From Acetobacteraceae bacterium (GTDB lineage Bacteria; Pseudomonadota; Alphaproteobacteria; Acetobacterales; Acetobacteraceae): DNA of 64,000 nt. The notes below the pieces were generated by a model. It worked only from the letters and a program-made list of their open reading frames with translations. It ran no database searches and was not told the DNA's origin. This document shows, piece by piece, positions 17,984 through 27,589 of the stretch (its first letter is position 1; every line of letters starts with the position of its first letter). The stretch spans positions 62,001 to 126,000 of the forward strand of contig CP039459.1 in NCBI GenBank assembly GCA_004843165.1, in the 5' to 3' direction. A program made the position numbers and the translations under genes.

Positions 17984-18075
17984 GGCGAATATTTTATGCT
18001 ACCCCCCTCATTACTGCTTTTAAGTCTTTCTCAAAAGCATCTTCCAAAACAAAAACATTTAGGCGGAAAATCACG

Positions 18076-18948
18076 ATGACTTGGGCCCAAAGTATTTTTC
18101 TTGCATTCCTTCAGGGACTAACAGAACCTTTTCCAATGAGTAGCCTAGGCCATGCTGTCATTGTTCCTGCTCTGATAGGATGGGATGTAAATCTCAAAGC
18201 TCCTGAATTTCTTCCTTTTATCACTTTTCTTCACTTAGGAACATTATTTGCTTTCAGCAGTGTCTTTTGGAGAGATTGGAAAGCCATCTTTTTTGGAATT
18301 TTCAATTCTAAAAATATCGAAACCCGTGCAAAAGCTTGGCGTATTCTTTTCCTTCTTGCTCTGGCCACGCTACCTGCTGTCATCATTGGTGGCATTTTTG
18401 AGCATAAAATCCGTGCAATTTTTGCCTCTCCGCTGCCCGTTTCTATTTTTCTTCTCTTAAACGGCTTGTTACTCTTGAGCGCATATAAATTTTGTAAAAA
18501 CGCCTCTGATCCTATTACGGGATTAGAGAAAAAAAATATCTTAGAAGAAGATCTCACACATCTAAATTATAAAAATGTTCTTATTATTGGTCTCTGGCAA
18601 TGTCTTGCCCTTCTACCTGGATTCTCAAGATCTGGCGCTGCAATGATCGGGGGACTCACACGAAAACTTTCTTATTATACAGCAGCACGCATTTCTCTGC
18701 TTTTAGCAGAACCTATTATTTTGGCAGCTACCTGTAAAGAATTACTGGAAATGAGGCATGTTCCCCACAAAACAAATCTTCTTTTACAAGTAGGCGCAGG
18801 GGCGCTTGTTGCCGGTGTCACTGCCTATATTGCTGCAATGCTTCTTCTTAAACTTTTCAAGAAAAATAATGCTATTCTTCTAAAATTATTCGGTATTTAC
18901 TGCCTTACTTTTGGTTCTGGAAGCGCTTTATGGTTTTATTTTCAATAA
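18076..18948 (+). CDS. uppP: undecaprenyl-diphosphatase
   Basis: Integral membrane phosphatase (BacA type) that recycles undecaprenyl diphosphate to the monophosphate carrier for cell-wall and glycan export. The 290 residues show the first active-site motif GLTEPFPMSSLGH near residue 15 and the second, LLPGFSRSGAAMIGG, near residue 180, with about eight hydrophobic segments. An AGGCGGA Shine-Dalgarno sequence lies near the ATG. It is the start of a small plus-strand island before tRNA-Met. UppP, together with the nearby DedA protein, places lipid-carrier recycling in this region. Confidence 0.94.
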   Translation: MTWAQSIFLAFLQGLTEPFPMSSLGHAVIVPALIGWDVNLKAPEFLPFITFLHLGTLFAFSSVFWRDWKAIFFGIFNSKNIETRAKAWRILFLLALATLPAVIIGGIFEHKIRAIFASPLPVSIFLLLNGLLLLSAYKFCKNASDPITGLEKKNILEEDLTHLNYKNVLIIGLWQCLALLPGFSRSGAAMIGGLTRKLSYYTAARISLLLAEPIILAATCKELLEMRHVPHKTNLLLQVGAGALVAGVTAYIAAMLLLKLFKKNNAILLKLFGIYCLTFGSGSALWFYFQ

Positions 18949-18983
18949 AATATTTTTTGTAAGAAATTTTAAAGAATTTTCTG

Positions 18984-19012
18984 TTGACAGCCAGAGCGAA
19001 AAACCATAAAAG
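18984..19012 (+). promoter_or_regulatory. sigma70-type promoter for tRNA-Met
   Basis: A perfect -35 box TTGACA (18984-18989), a 17-base spacer, and a -10-like TAAAAG (19007-19012, four of six consensus bases). The predicted start is about 25 bases before the tRNA. This is the clearest promoter in the region and would allow tRNA-Met to be made independently of uppP. Confidence 0.6.
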
Positions 19013-19041
19013 TCTCTGTATTCCGTATCTTTCGGAAAGTT

Positions 19042-19116
19042 GGCGGCGTAGCTCAGTGGTAGAGCAGGGGAATCATAATCCCTTGGTCGGCGGTTCAAAT
19101 CCGTCCGCCGCTACCA
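19042..19116 (+). tRNA. tRNA-Met (CAT), elongator type
   Basis: A complete 75-base cloverleaf: acceptor GGCGGCG pairs with CGCCGCT, the D arm contains GCTCAGTGGTAGAGC, the anticodon loop ATCATAA carries CAT, and the T arm contains the TTCAAAT loop. The CCA end is encoded. The G-T pair at acceptor position 1-72 and the overall sequence fit the alphaproteobacterial elongator tRNA-Met rather than the initiator, which has a mismatch at 1-72 and three G-C pairs in the anticodon stem. A tRNA-Ile(CAT) is less likely. Confidence 0.95.
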
Positions 19117-19126
19117 ATATTTAGAA

Positions 19127-19147
19127 GTGAGGAATATTATTCCTCAC
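19127..19147. terminator. perfect inverted repeat between tRNA-Met and DUF4167
   Basis: Arms GTGAGGAATA and TATTCCTCAC flank a single T, so the transcript could form an 8-pair stem with a 5-base loop. It covers the DUF4167 stop codon (19137-19139). It may serve as a shared, two-way terminator for the convergent tRNA-Met and DUF4167 genes. There is no strong T-run on either side, so the call is tentative. Confidence 0.4.
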
Positions 19148-19634
19148 CCTTCCCCTCTTCATTATTGCTATGATCTTCACTTGGACGCCATTGACGGTTC
19201 TCCTCTTGAGGATTCTCATCTGTATTCTCATTAGAAGAATTCACATTGCCATGATGAGGCGTGCGCTCTCCTCTTTCTCTCCGAGGACGTCTCTCGCCAG
19301 TATTTGAAGAACGTTGCTCATAGCTGCCAGTACGTTGTTGACGTTGCTCTGCACGTTCTTGTTGCACCGCTTGCATATTCTGATTGATTAAAGAGAGTGT
19401 ACGTGAATAATGTTCGGCATATTGATATAAAGCCTGCGCATGAACACGATCACCATTCGCTTTTGAATCCCGTGCTAATTGCTGATATTTCTCACTTAAC
19501 TGCTGCGCTGTCCCTCTCAGGCGACCATTAGGGCCATTACTATCAAAAACATAATTCCGATGTAGGGGAACTTGTCCATTGGAAGTGCGTATATTTCCGC
19601 CACGAGGACGGCGATGACGTGTTTGTGATTTCAT
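19137..19634 (-). CDS. DUF4167 domain protein
   Basis: Protein of 165 residues from the ATG at 19634. The N-terminal half is the DUF4167 domain, rich in basic residues (RHRRPRGGN, then FDSNGPNGRLRGTAQQLSEKYQQLARDSKANGDRVHAQ in two parts), with a predicted helix pair. The C-terminal half is low-complexity, disordered and Arg/Glu/Asn rich. It is almost restricted to alphaproteobacteria and normally sits next to prmC and prfA, as here. The basic composition suggests binding to RNA or ribosomes, but its function is unproven. Confidence 0.88.
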   Translation of the reverse strand: MKSQTRHRRPRGGNIRTSNGQVPLHRNYVFDSNGPNGRLRGTAQQLSEKYQQLARDSKANGDRVHAQALYQYAEHYSRTLSLINQNMQAVQQERAEQRQQRTGSYEQRSSNTGERRPRRERGERTPHHGNVNSSNENTDENPQEENRQWRPSEDHSNNEEGKGEE

Positions 19635-19743
19635 AAAATGGTCCAAAAATCCTATGATGATTTATTAAAAACTTTAGGCTGATTTAATATCATACACCTA
19701 AATAAACGACAGTTTCGATAAGAAGAGACATCTTAAAGTCCTC

Positions 19744-20598
19744 TTATCGTGAAAAGGCAACTGCTCTTTCTTTTCCTGCAAGGTCACATTTGTAACCTAA
19801 GAACAAAAAACCAAGTGTCTCCGCAATCCTGCGAACGTCCTGCCCTTGCCCTTCTCCAATTTCAAAGAAAATTTTTCCACCTAAAGAAAGCTTTTCTTTT
19901 GCTTTATTCAAGATGACTTTATAACAGTCCAAACCGTCTTGGCCACCATCTAATGCTGAACGGGGTTCGAATATAGAAACTTCTGGCATTAAATCACCAA
20001 TCTCATCTGATTTGATGTAAGGCGGATTAGAAATAATAAAATCAAATGTTTCTTCTATTCCCTCTCCCCAGCTTGAAACAACAAAATGACTTCTATCTAA
20101 AAGCTTTAAATCTGTTGCATTTTCTTTTGCAAGAAATACCGCTTCCGGCACGATATCCGTACCCACACCAAAAAAATTCGGATATTCTCTCAGAAGTGTT
20201 AAAAGCAAGCACCCTGTACCGGTTCCTAAATCAAGGAGGCGTGCGGACATCTTTTTTTCCGGCACAAGATCTAAAAATAATTCAATAAGCGCTTCGCTAT
20301 CTGCTCTTGGAATTAATGTAGAAGCATTTACTTTAAAATCATCTAACCAAAAGCCTTTTTCTCCTAAAATATAGGCCAAAGGCTCTCTTTTTAAACGTCT
20401 GCCTAAAGCGGATTGAAGTTTTTCCTGATCCTTCAACGAAAGAATTTTATCGTTCCCTGAAATCCCATTCCAATCTGTCAAAATTTCCCTAAATAGCCAC
20501 CATGCCTCTACTTTAGGGGATTCCATTCCAATTTTTGAAAATAATTTTTCAGCTTCCTTTAAAAGATCCTCTAGCTTGGTATGGCCAAAATCCAGCAT
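19744..20598 (-). CDS. prmC: peptide chain release factor N5-glutamine methyltransferase
   Basis: Methylates the glutamine of the GGQ motif in release factors RF1 and RF2, improving termination. The 284 residues (ATG at 20598) include an N-terminal helical domain, the SAM-binding motif LLDLGTGTGCLLLTLL, and the catalytic NPPY motif (FIISNPPYIKSDE). It starts 5 bases after the stop of its substrate gene prfA, a very common arrangement that links the enzyme and its target. Confidence 0.96.
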   Translation of the reverse strand: MLDFGHTKLEDLLKEAEKLFSKIGMESPKVEAWWLFREILTDWNGISGNDKILSLKDQEKLQSALGRRLKREPLAYILGEKGFWLDDFKVNASTLIPRADSEALIELFLDLVPEKKMSARLLDLGTGTGCLLLTLLREYPNFFGVGTDIVPEAVFLAKENATDLKLLDRSHFVVSSWGEGIEETFDFIISNPPYIKSDEIGDLMPEVSIFEPRSALDGGQDGLDCYKVILNKAKEKLSLGGKIFFEIGEGQGQDVRRIAETLGFLFLGYKCDLAGKERAVAFSR

Positions 20599-20603
20599 CA
20601 CAA

Positions 20604-21656
20604 TTACCCTAAACTTCCAAGCGCTTCTACCTGTGCCTGTTGGGCTAAGCCATCAACGATTTCATCCAGCTCACCCGACATAATTTGAGGAAGTTTATAA
20701 AGAGTTAAATTAATTCTGTGATCTGTCACACGTCCTTGCGGAAAATTATATGTCCGAATACGCTCTGAACGGTCACCTGTTCCTAGCTGAGATTTTCTAT
20801 CTGCAGCGCGAGCGTTATGAAGCTCTAAACGCTGCTGTTCATAAAGACGTGCACGTAAAATTTGCATTGCCCTTAAACGATTCCGATGCTGACTCTTTTC
20901 CTCTTGAATAGAAACAACAATATTGGTCGGTAAATGGGTAATTCGTACAGCACTTTCCGTTTTATTGACGTGCTGACCGCCGGCACCAGAAGCTCTAAAG
21001 ACATCAATACGTAGATCTTCATCCTTGATATTAACATCTACTTCTTCCGCTTTTGGAAGGACAGCCACTGTAATCGTTGAAGTGTGAATACGTCCCTGAC
21101 TTTCCGTAGCAGGAACACGTTGCACACGATGAACACCTGATTCATACTTTAAAAAGGAAAAGACAGATTTTCCTGTTATCTCTGCAACCCCCTCCCTAAA
21201 TCCGGAAAGCTCTGTCTGACTGATGGAAACAATTTCAAATTTCCAACCTTTCTTTTCAGAAAATCTTTTATAAAGATCAAACATTTCGCCAGCAAAAAGG
21301 GCTGCTTCATCTCCACCTGCTGCGGGACGTATTTCTAAAATGGCACTTCGTTCATCCATTTCATCCTTGGGAAGCAAAGCTAATTTTGCTTCTTTCTCCA
21401 AGTTTGGAAGCTGTGCCTCAACCTCATCTAAATCGTTCTGTGCAAGCTCCTTAAAATCAGGATCAGAAAGAAGCTCCAATGCCTCTTCTTTCCGTTTTAA
21501 TAGATTTTTCCAAGCCTTAATCGCAACAACAGGCTCTTCTAGAGTTGCATATTCACGTGCAAGCTCCACATATTCATCGCCTTGCACAGATAAAAGAAGA
21601 TGCTGAACCTCATCAAATCTTGCTAGAATTTTCTCTAGCTTTTCATCCATTTTCAT
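20604..21656 (-). CDS. prfA: peptide chain release factor 1
   Basis: Recognises UAA and UAG stop codons and triggers peptide release. The 350 residues carry the RF1-specific PAT tripeptide (RVPATESQGRIHTS) and the catalytic GGQ (GAGGQHVNKTESAVR). The GGQ glutamine should be methylated by the adjacent PrmC. Two ATG codons at 21656 and 21650 are both possible starts. It follows hisS after a 13-base gap. Confidence 0.97.
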   Translation of the reverse strand: MKMDEKLEKILARFDEVQHLLLSVQGDEYVELAREYATLEEPVVAIKAWKNLLKRKEEALELLSDPDFKELAQNDLDEVEAQLPNLEKEAKLALLPKDEMDERSAILEIRPAAGGDEAALFAGEMFDLYKRFSEKKGWKFEIVSISQTELSGFREGVAEITGKSVFSFLKYESGVHRVQRVPATESQGRIHTSTITVAVLPKAEEVDVNIKDEDLRIDVFRASGAGGQHVNKTESAVRITHLPTNIVVSIQEEKSQHRNRLRAMQILRARLYEQQRLELHNARAADRKSQLGTGDRSERIRTYNFPQGRVTDHRINLTLYKLPQIMSGELDEIVDGLAQQAQVEALGSLG

Positions 21657-21669
21657 TATCGAGGCTCTC

Positions 21670-22935
21670 TCAATCTTTCGAGGATAACTTTTCTAAATGC
21701 TCTGGCAGCATCTCTTGTGAAAGTAAAATTTCTTCTCTTGTTTTTAGATCTCGCAATCTAATTTTTTGTTCTGAAATTTCTTCCTCACCTAAGAAAATAA
21801 CAAAGCGACAATGATCACTAAGAACCCGAGAAAGCCGCTTTTTAATGCGACCTTTTGCGTCAATTTTTACAGCCCAACCAGAATCTCTTAAAAGAGAAGC
21901 AACCCTTGCACTCTCTGGCAATTCTTTTTCCGTTGTTGGTAAAACGGCAATATAAGGTTTGGGTTTGACAGCCTGACGCTCTTTTAAAATTTCAACCAAA
22001 CGCTCAACACCTGCAGCCCAACCAATGGCCGGAATAGAAGGGCCGCCTAATTCTTCAATAAGCCCTTCATAGCGTCCACCGCCCAAAACAGTATTCTGTG
22101 CCCCTAATGCGTCCGTTACAAACTCAAATGCTGTATGAGAATAATAGTCTAGACCTCTTACAATTGAAGGATTTACACGATATTCAACCCCAAAATAATC
22201 TAAAGCCTCACAAAGTTCAGACCAGAACTTTTTTGAATCTTCATTTAAATATTCGTGTGCTGAAGGCGCATCTGCCAAAAGCAGTTTATCTTTCTCAGAT
22301 TTACTATCTAAAATTCTTAAAGGATTAACCAAAAGTCTATTTTGACTATCCTCAGAAAGCGCATCCTTAAATTCCGTAAAATATTCTACAAGTGCCTTTC
22401 GCCAGTTTTGACGACTTTCCAGATCACCCAAAGTATTAATTTCTAAAGAAACAATATCAAGTAAACCGAGAGATTTTAAGAAATCAGAGGCCATTTTAAT
22501 GATCTCAGCATCACGCCAAGGCCCTTCAACCCCAATAAACTCAGCCCCAAACTGCCGAAATTCACGAAAACGTCCTTTTTGTGGACGTTCATAGCGAAAC
22601 ATTGAACCATGATAGAAAACACGTTGCGGCAAAGCCTGCGTTAGCCCCTGCTCCAAAAAAGAGCGGCAAATAGGTGCCGTCCCTTCTGGCCGTAGTGTTA
22701 ATGTATCACCACCCTTATCTTCGAAAAGATACATTTCCTTAGAAACAATATCAGAACTATCTCCGAGGGTTCTTAAAAAAAGAGCACTATCTTCGAAAAT
22801 AGGTGTTTGCCATTCTTCAAACCCATAATTTTGAAGCGTTTTTCTCCCCTTATTTAGCACCTCTTGATGCAAGAGCTGATCCATGCCTGCAAGATCATGG
22901 GTTCCTCTAGGGGTTCTGATAAGTTTCTTACTCAT
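21670..22935 (-). CDS. hisS: histidyl-tRNA synthetase
   Basis: Class II synthetase that charges tRNA-His. The 421 residues include motif 1 near the N-terminus, motif 2 (FYHGSMFRYERPQKGRFREF), the histidine-binding VRGLDYYSHTAFEF, and motif 3 (PAIGWAAGVERL). The C-terminal anticodon-binding domain follows (residues about 320-415). It lies between ispG and prfA in an alphaproteobacterial core block. Confidence 0.96.
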   Translation of the reverse strand: MSKKLIRTPRGTHDLAGMDQLLHQEVLNKGRKTLQNYGFEEWQTPIFEDSALFLRTLGDSSDIVSKEMYLFEDKGGDTLTLRPEGTAPICRSFLEQGLTQALPQRVFYHGSMFRYERPQKGRFREFRQFGAEFIGVEGPWRDAEIIKMASDFLKSLGLLDIVSLEINTLGDLESRQNWRKALVEYFTEFKDALSEDSQNRLLVNPLRILDSKSEKDKLLLADAPSAHEYLNEDSKKFWSELCEALDYFGVEYRVNPSIVRGLDYYSHTAFEFVTDALGAQNTVLGGGRYEGLIEELGGPSIPAIGWAAGVERLVEILKERQAVKPKPYIAVLPTTEKELPESARVASLLRDSGWAVKIDAKGRIKKRLSRVLSDHCRFVIFLGEEEISEQKIRLRDLKTREEILLSQEMLPEHLEKLSSKD

Positions 22936-22962
22936 AAAATATTTTAAGCCAATTATAAAAAT

Positions 22963-24072
22963 TTAAGATTTTTTAGAAGATTTCTCTTTTTCTAAAAGGG
23001 CTGCACGCTCTTCCACCAACGAGACAATCTCATCTATCATATTCTTACCCTCAAGGGTATGATCCTGCTTACCCGCACGGTAAAGCATATGTTTTCCTGA
23101 GCCTCCCCCTGTCACGCCGAGGTCTGTCATTAGCGCTTCTCCAGGGCCATTCACGACACATCCAATAATGGATAAAGTCATTGGCGTTATGATATGTTCA
23201 AGTCTCTGCTCTAAGGTTTGAACCGTTTCAACAACATTAAATCCCTGCCTTGCGCATGAAGGGCATGAAATAATTTTTACACCTCTATGGCGCAATCCCA
23301 TAGATTTCAAAATATCCCATCCGACACGTACTTCTTCTGATGGCGGTGCTGAAAGAGAAACCCTCATTGTATCACCAATACCGGCCCACAATAAATGCCC
23401 TAAACCGATAGAAGATTTTACAGTCCCTGCTCTACGTGAACCTGCCTCTGTAATCCCAATATGCAAGGGATAATCACATTTATTTGCGAGATCTTTGTAG
23501 GCTTCAACAGCCATAAAAATATCGGAAGCCTTCACGCTAATTTTAAAGTCACGAAAATCTAAATCTTCGAAAATTTTTGCATGTTCCAAAGCGCTCTCAA
23601 CCAATGCCTCAGCATTTGGCTCGCCATATTTTTCCAATAAATGACGTTCCAATGAACCTGCATTAACCCCAATACGCATCGAACAGCCGTAATCTTTAGC
23701 CGCTTGAACAACTTCTTTTACACGGGAAACATTTCCGATATTCCCCGGATTAAGGCGTAAACATGCAGCACCTGCTTTTGCTGCCTCAATTGCCCGCTGA
23801 TAATGGAAGTGAATATCAGCAACAAGAGGAACATTTGCTGCTTTGACAATATCTTTTAATGCTTCTGTACTTTCCTTATCTGGACAAGAAACACGAACAA
23901 TATCAACGCCGGCCTTTTCGGCCTCATGAATCTGGGCAATCGTTGCTTGCCGGTCTGAAGTCAGACTATTTGTCATTGTCTGAACTGAAATTGGGGCATT
24001 TCCACCAACCTCAACGTTCCCCACACGAATCATTCTTGATTTTCGTCTTGGAAAGGTGCCACTCAAATGCAT
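22963..24072 (-). CDS. ispG: 4-hydroxy-3-methylbut-2-en-1-yl diphosphate synthase
   Basis: Iron-sulfur enzyme of the non-mevalonate (MEP) isoprenoid pathway, feeding the carriers and quinone tails used by UppP and UbiA. The ATG at 24072 gives 369 residues, the usual size; a TTG start at 24117 would add 15 and is less likely. N-terminal marks are [12 protein letters not shown] and PISVQTMTN. The 4Fe-4S cysteines are in [11 protein letters not shown] and [14 protein letters not shown]. It follows rodZ with about 53 bases between, or overlaps its end region with the longer start. Confidence 0.96.
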   Translation of the reverse strand: MHLSGTFPRRKSRMIRVGNVEVGGNAPISVQTMTNSLTSDRQATIAQIHEAEKAGVDIVRVSCPDKESTEALKDIVKAANVPLVADIHFHYQRAIEAAKAGAACLRLNPGNIGNVSRVKEVVQAAKDYGCSMRIGVNAGSLERHLLEKYGEPNAEALVESALEHAKIFEDLDFRDFKISVKASDIFMAVEAYKDLANKCDYPLHIGITEAGSRRAGTVKSSIGLGHLLWAGIGDTMRVSLSAPPSEEVRVGWDILKSMGLRHRGVKIISCPSCARQGFNVVETVQTLEQRLEHIITPMTLSIIGCVVNGPGEALMTDLGVTGGGSGKHMLYRAGKQDHTLEGKNMIDEIVSLVEERAALLEKEKSSKKS

Positions 24073-24125
24073 ACGATTAACCCACTTATTCTCTAAAAAA
24101 CCAAACAAGGAAATCAAATATCTTT

Positions 24126-25037
24126 TTAATTTCCATTCAATCGTGAAAGATCAAAATTCCTCAACATTTCTCCCCTTTTCCCTAAGGCATGATATTTACC
24201 ACTCTTGGTTTTTATACCAATAGCAGAGGCATCATTAACAGAAATAAAGTATTTTCCATCTTTATGGGGAGAAACCCATTCCCTATTTTTTTCTAAACTA
24301 TCTGAAAAAACGGACTTTCCCTGCTTATCTATAATTTCAACGGGCGTTTCTTCCTTCAAGGCAATAAGTGTTATTTGCCGTTCATTTTGTAAGGTAGCCT
24401 CTGATATGTTTTGAGACTCCGAAGTCTTTTTTTCCGATAAAATTTTCATCCCCTTATCAGGAGGAAGAACAGGAGGAGCAAGATCTGTAGATAAAGACTC
24501 TTTTTCTCTCTCATCTTTTTTTTCAACGGCAATCGGCGGAATGGTGGTCTCCAAACTTTCTTCCGTTGCCTGATCAGAAATCGGAATCTGATGCGGAGGG
24601 CGTGTCACTTGATACCAGCCAAGATAAGCCATAACAGTCAACCCAACACCGACCATAAGAAAAATGCCAAAAGGGATAGATCTTTTCGAATTTCCTGGAA
24701 GCGGGCGAAGTTCTGGCAAATGTGCCCTGCTCTCTCCAGGAGAGGCAGAGCGCAGAACAGATTCTTTTTTTTCAACAGGCTCAAGAAGAGGTAAAGTCTT
24801 AAAATCCATTCCCAAAAACTCGGCATAAGATTTTAAAAATCCTAAATAGTAAGGCCTTCCGGGAAAAAAATTACGATTATCCGTCTCCAATGCTTCAAGT
24901 TGCGATACTCTCAACTTTAACTTTGAAGCAACAAAACTAATATCATACCCAAGATCCTGACGACGTTTAGAAAGCGCATGACCAACACTTGTCATCACTT
25001 CTAAATCTATATCGTCGCTAGTCTCTGTTTTGACCAT
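24126..25037 (-). CDS. rodZ: RodZ-like membrane protein with N-terminal helix-turn-helix
   Basis: Cytoskeletal adaptor-like protein of about 303 residues from the ATG at 25037, preceded by a GGAG Shine-Dalgarno. It has an N-terminal Xre-type helix-turn-helix ([25 protein letters not shown]), one transmembrane segment near residue 130 ([20 protein letters not shown]), a Ser/Pro/Glu-rich periplasmic linker, and a C-terminal DUF4115-type beta domain. RodZ links MreB to the elongation machinery. The order rodZ-ispG-hisS is conserved widely. An alternative GTG start lies four codons upstream. Confidence 0.88.
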   Translation of the reverse strand: MVKTETSDDIDLEVMTSVGHALSKRRQDLGYDISFVASKLKLRVSQLEALETDNRNFFPGRPYYLGFLKSYAEFLGMDFKTLPLLEPVEKKESVLRSASPGESRAHLPELRPLPGNSKRSIPFGIFLMVGVGLTVMAYLGWYQVTRPPHQIPISDQATEESLETTIPPIAVEKKDEREKESLSTDLAPPVLPPDKGMKILSEKKTSESQNISEATLQNERQITLIALKEETPVEIIDKQGKSVFSDSLEKNREWVSPHKDGKYFISVNDASAIGIKTKSGKYHALGKRGEMLRNFDLSRLNGN

Positions 25038-25097
25038 ACTACTCCACACCCCACATCTATTCAGATCACCTTACCCTAAAACGCAAGGTAGAATTAC

Positions 25098-26123
25098 TTA
25101 ATATTTCTTCTTTTGGATGGCTTCCAAAGCCTGTCCCCATAATGTGTTAATAATGTCTTGAACAGGAAAAATTTCTTTAACAAGTCCAACAGATTGCCCT
25201 GCCATCAAAGAGCCATTTTCAACATCCCCATCAATAACGGCTTTTTTCAAAGCACCTGCCCAGAAATGTTCAATTTCAAGTTGAGCTTCTTTAAGAGAGA
25301 CATTGCCTGCCTGATAAGATTCGATGACCTTAGCTTGATGCTTCATAAACTTCTTAGAGGCATCATTCTCAATGGCTCTCACCGGAATAACTGGGAAACG
25401 CTCATCTAACTGCGTTGTAACAGCCGCATCTCTTGCATTGGCATGTAAAAAGGACTTTTTAAAATTCTCATGGGCAATGCTTTCCTTACTTGCCGCAAAA
25501 AGTGTTCCCAGCTGCACACCGGCCGCACCCTGTTCCAAATAAGAAAGCATCGCTTCGCCCCGGCCTATGCCGCCGGCAACAAAAACAGGCACATCTTTCA
25601 AATGCGGTAAAATTTCCTGTACCAAAACATTTAAAGAAACGGGACCGACATGACCGCCGGCTTCAGAGCCTTCGATGACGACAGCCTGCGCCCCTGAACG
25701 GACAAGACGTTTTGCTAAAGCGAGCGTTGGCGCAAAAACCATCACTTTTACATTAGAATCTTTAATCCGTTTAATGACTTTTTCTCTTGGAAGTCCACCT
25801 GCAAGAACAATATGAGAGACCTTATTGTCAAGACAAATATCAATTAACTCATCCAACTTAGGGTGCATCGTAATGAGATTTACACCAAAAGGAAATTTTG
25901 TTAATTCCCGTGTTGCCTTAATTTCTTCATCTAGCCGTTCCGGTTCCATGGCGCCACATGCCAAAACACCGAACCCCCCCGCATTAGAAATGGCAGAAAC
26001 CAACTGACGTTCACTCACCCACGACATAGCACCACCTAAGATGCTGTAACGGGTACCTAAAAAATTACAGCCTTTTTGGCAGAGTGCCTGTAAGCGCTCT
26101 TCTGACGTCACCTTATCTACCAT
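25098..26123 (-). CDS. nitronate monooxygenase-family FMN protein
   Basis: FMN-dependent TIM-barrel protein of 341 residues in the nitronate monooxygenase / 2-nitropropane dioxygenase family, with FabK relatives. Visible blocks are the N-terminal RYSILGGAMSWVSERQLVSA, the GSEAGGHVG loop with the active-site His, and VFVAGGIGRGEAMLSYLEQGAAGVQLGTLF in two parts, the FMN phosphate site. The true substrate, nitronate or an enoyl-thioester, cannot be told from sequence alone. It lies between lysC and rodZ on the same strand. Confidence 0.85.
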   Translation of the reverse strand: MVDKVTSEERLQALCQKGCNFLGTRYSILGGAMSWVSERQLVSAISNAGGFGVLACGAMEPERLDEEIKATRELTKFPFGVNLITMHPKLDELIDICLDNKVSHIVLAGGLPREKVIKRIKDSNVKVMVFAPTLALAKRLVRSGAQAVVIEGSEAGGHVGPVSLNVLVQEILPHLKDVPVFVAGGIGRGEAMLSYLEQGAAGVQLGTLFAASKESIAHENFKKSFLHANARDAAVTTQLDERFPVIPVRAIENDASKKFMKHQAKVIESYQAGNVSLKEAQLEIEHFWAGALKKAVIDGDVENGSLMAGQSVGLVKEIFPVQDIINTLWGQALEAIQKKKY

Positions 26124-26178
26124 TTTTTATCCTTTTTATATACTCTTTCGAGTGAATGTTACTGTTCTAACAGCCGAA

Positions 26179-27465
26179 CTATTCCTGTTTATCCAGCCCA
26201 TATGCATAATGTAAGCAACATAGTAGCTCACGCGTGATTTCTTGTGGCGTAAACGCAAAAATCTTTAAATCGTCACGCAACAACGTAAAAGAAGTAATCT
26301 GATTGTCTTTCAAAGCTTCCACAAAAGGATCTAAAAAATTTTTATCTTCCAAAATTCCATGGCCGATAACCGCTACTTTTGAAAGACCCGTCGATATTTC
26401 CATTGTTCTATAAGATAATGCTTCTGAAGCGTGGCAGATCACCTCTCCAGCCGTAAAAGCATCTTCTTTTTTTACAAAAAGATTCCACGCATTTTCGTCT
26501 TCTTTTTCAACAACTTCTACAAGAGAGGCTTCTACTTCGATCCCCTGCGCCTTCAACCCCATTAAAACAGCCTTTTCTTCCTCGCGAGAAGGCGAACAGC
26601 CACTTAAAGTAATCACAGCCTTATCTATAGCAGAAGAAACGCCCACAACTCTAGCTAAGACCTCTTTTTTCTGAATGATTTTTGTACCAGCCTCAAGAGA
26701 TGGTGGAACAAAGGCAGAAAGAACACGTACTGGAACATTTTCCTGCATCGCCATACTGACACTTAAAGGCTGAAGCACTTTGGCACCATTAAGCGAAAAT
26801 TCAAGCATTTCTTCAAAAGTAATTTGAGGGAGTAATTTTGCTTTTTCAATAAGTCTGGGATCTCCAGAATAAACCCCCTCAACATCCGTATAAATATCAC
26901 ATTGGTCTGCCCCTAAGGCTGAGGCTACTGCCACAGCCGTTGCATCAGACCCCCCTCGCCCTAATGTTGTAATTCGTCCTTTAGAATCAACCCCTTGGAA
27001 GCCAGCAATCACAGGAATATAACCTGATGCCATGATTTTTTTTAAAGGTACGGGATCAACCGTAAAAGATATCCCATGCGTATTATCTTGCGCATGCTGA
27101 ACGGTAATAGGTATCTGCCAACCTTGAAACGAGCGGGCTTTAAGGCCTTGATTTTGAAGCGCCAAAGCCAATAAACCGCTTGAAATCTGCTCTCCAGCAG
27201 AAATAACCGCATCATATTCTTGCGTATCTGGTTCTTCCGAAAGCTCTAAACAATGTCGAATAAGCTCATTTGTCTTTCCTGCCATTGCAGAAACAACAAC
27301 CGCAACTTTATTGCCCAAAGCAACTTCTCGCTTTATCAGTGCGGCAGAAGCACGTAATCTATCAATATTCCCAACGGATGTTCCTCCGAATTTCATAACG
27401 ATTGTTTTGGAACTCTTCTCAACAGAAGAATTTTCCAAATGCGATGCCTGATAACGAGCGGACAT
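26179..27465 (-). CDS. lysC: aspartate kinase
   Basis: First enzyme of the aspartate family (lysine, threonine, methionine, diaminopimelate). The 428 residues from the ATG at 27465 include KFGGTSVGN near the N-terminus, GRGGSDATAVAVA and YTDVEGVYSGDPR, the kinase core, and a C-terminal pair of ACT domains for feedback control. A TTG start four codons earlier is possible. In many alphaproteobacteria lysC is followed by ptsP and then prfA; here nmo, rodZ, ispG and hisS intervene and ptsP is absent. Confidence 0.95.
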   Translation of the reverse strand: MSARYQASHLENSSVEKSSKTIVMKFGGTSVGNIDRLRASAALIKREVALGNKVAVVVSAMAGKTNELIRHCLELSEEPDTQEYDAVISAGEQISSGLLALALQNQGLKARSFQGWQIPITVQHAQDNTHGISFTVDPVPLKKIMASGYIPVIAGFQGVDSKGRITTLGRGGSDATAVAVASALGADQCDIYTDVEGVYSGDPRLIEKAKLLPQITFEEMLEFSLNGAKVLQPLSVSMAMQENVPVRVLSAFVPPSLEAGTKIIQKKEVLARVVGVSSAIDKAVITLSGCSPSREEEKAVLMGLKAQGIEVEASLVEVVEKEDENAWNLFVKKEDAFTAGEVICHASEALSYRTMEISTGLSKVAVIGHGILEDKNFLDPFVEALKDNQITSFTLLRDDLKIFAFTPQEITRELLCCLHYAYGLDKQE

Positions 27466-27589
27466 AAAATTACCCAAAAGACCTAAGAACCAATTTCGTT
27501 CCTAATATTCCCATTTTATTTTACAACGTCTACTCTTATTTCGTATTAAATGAATTGAAATATTTTTTTAATAGCCTTTAGAAAAGCAT

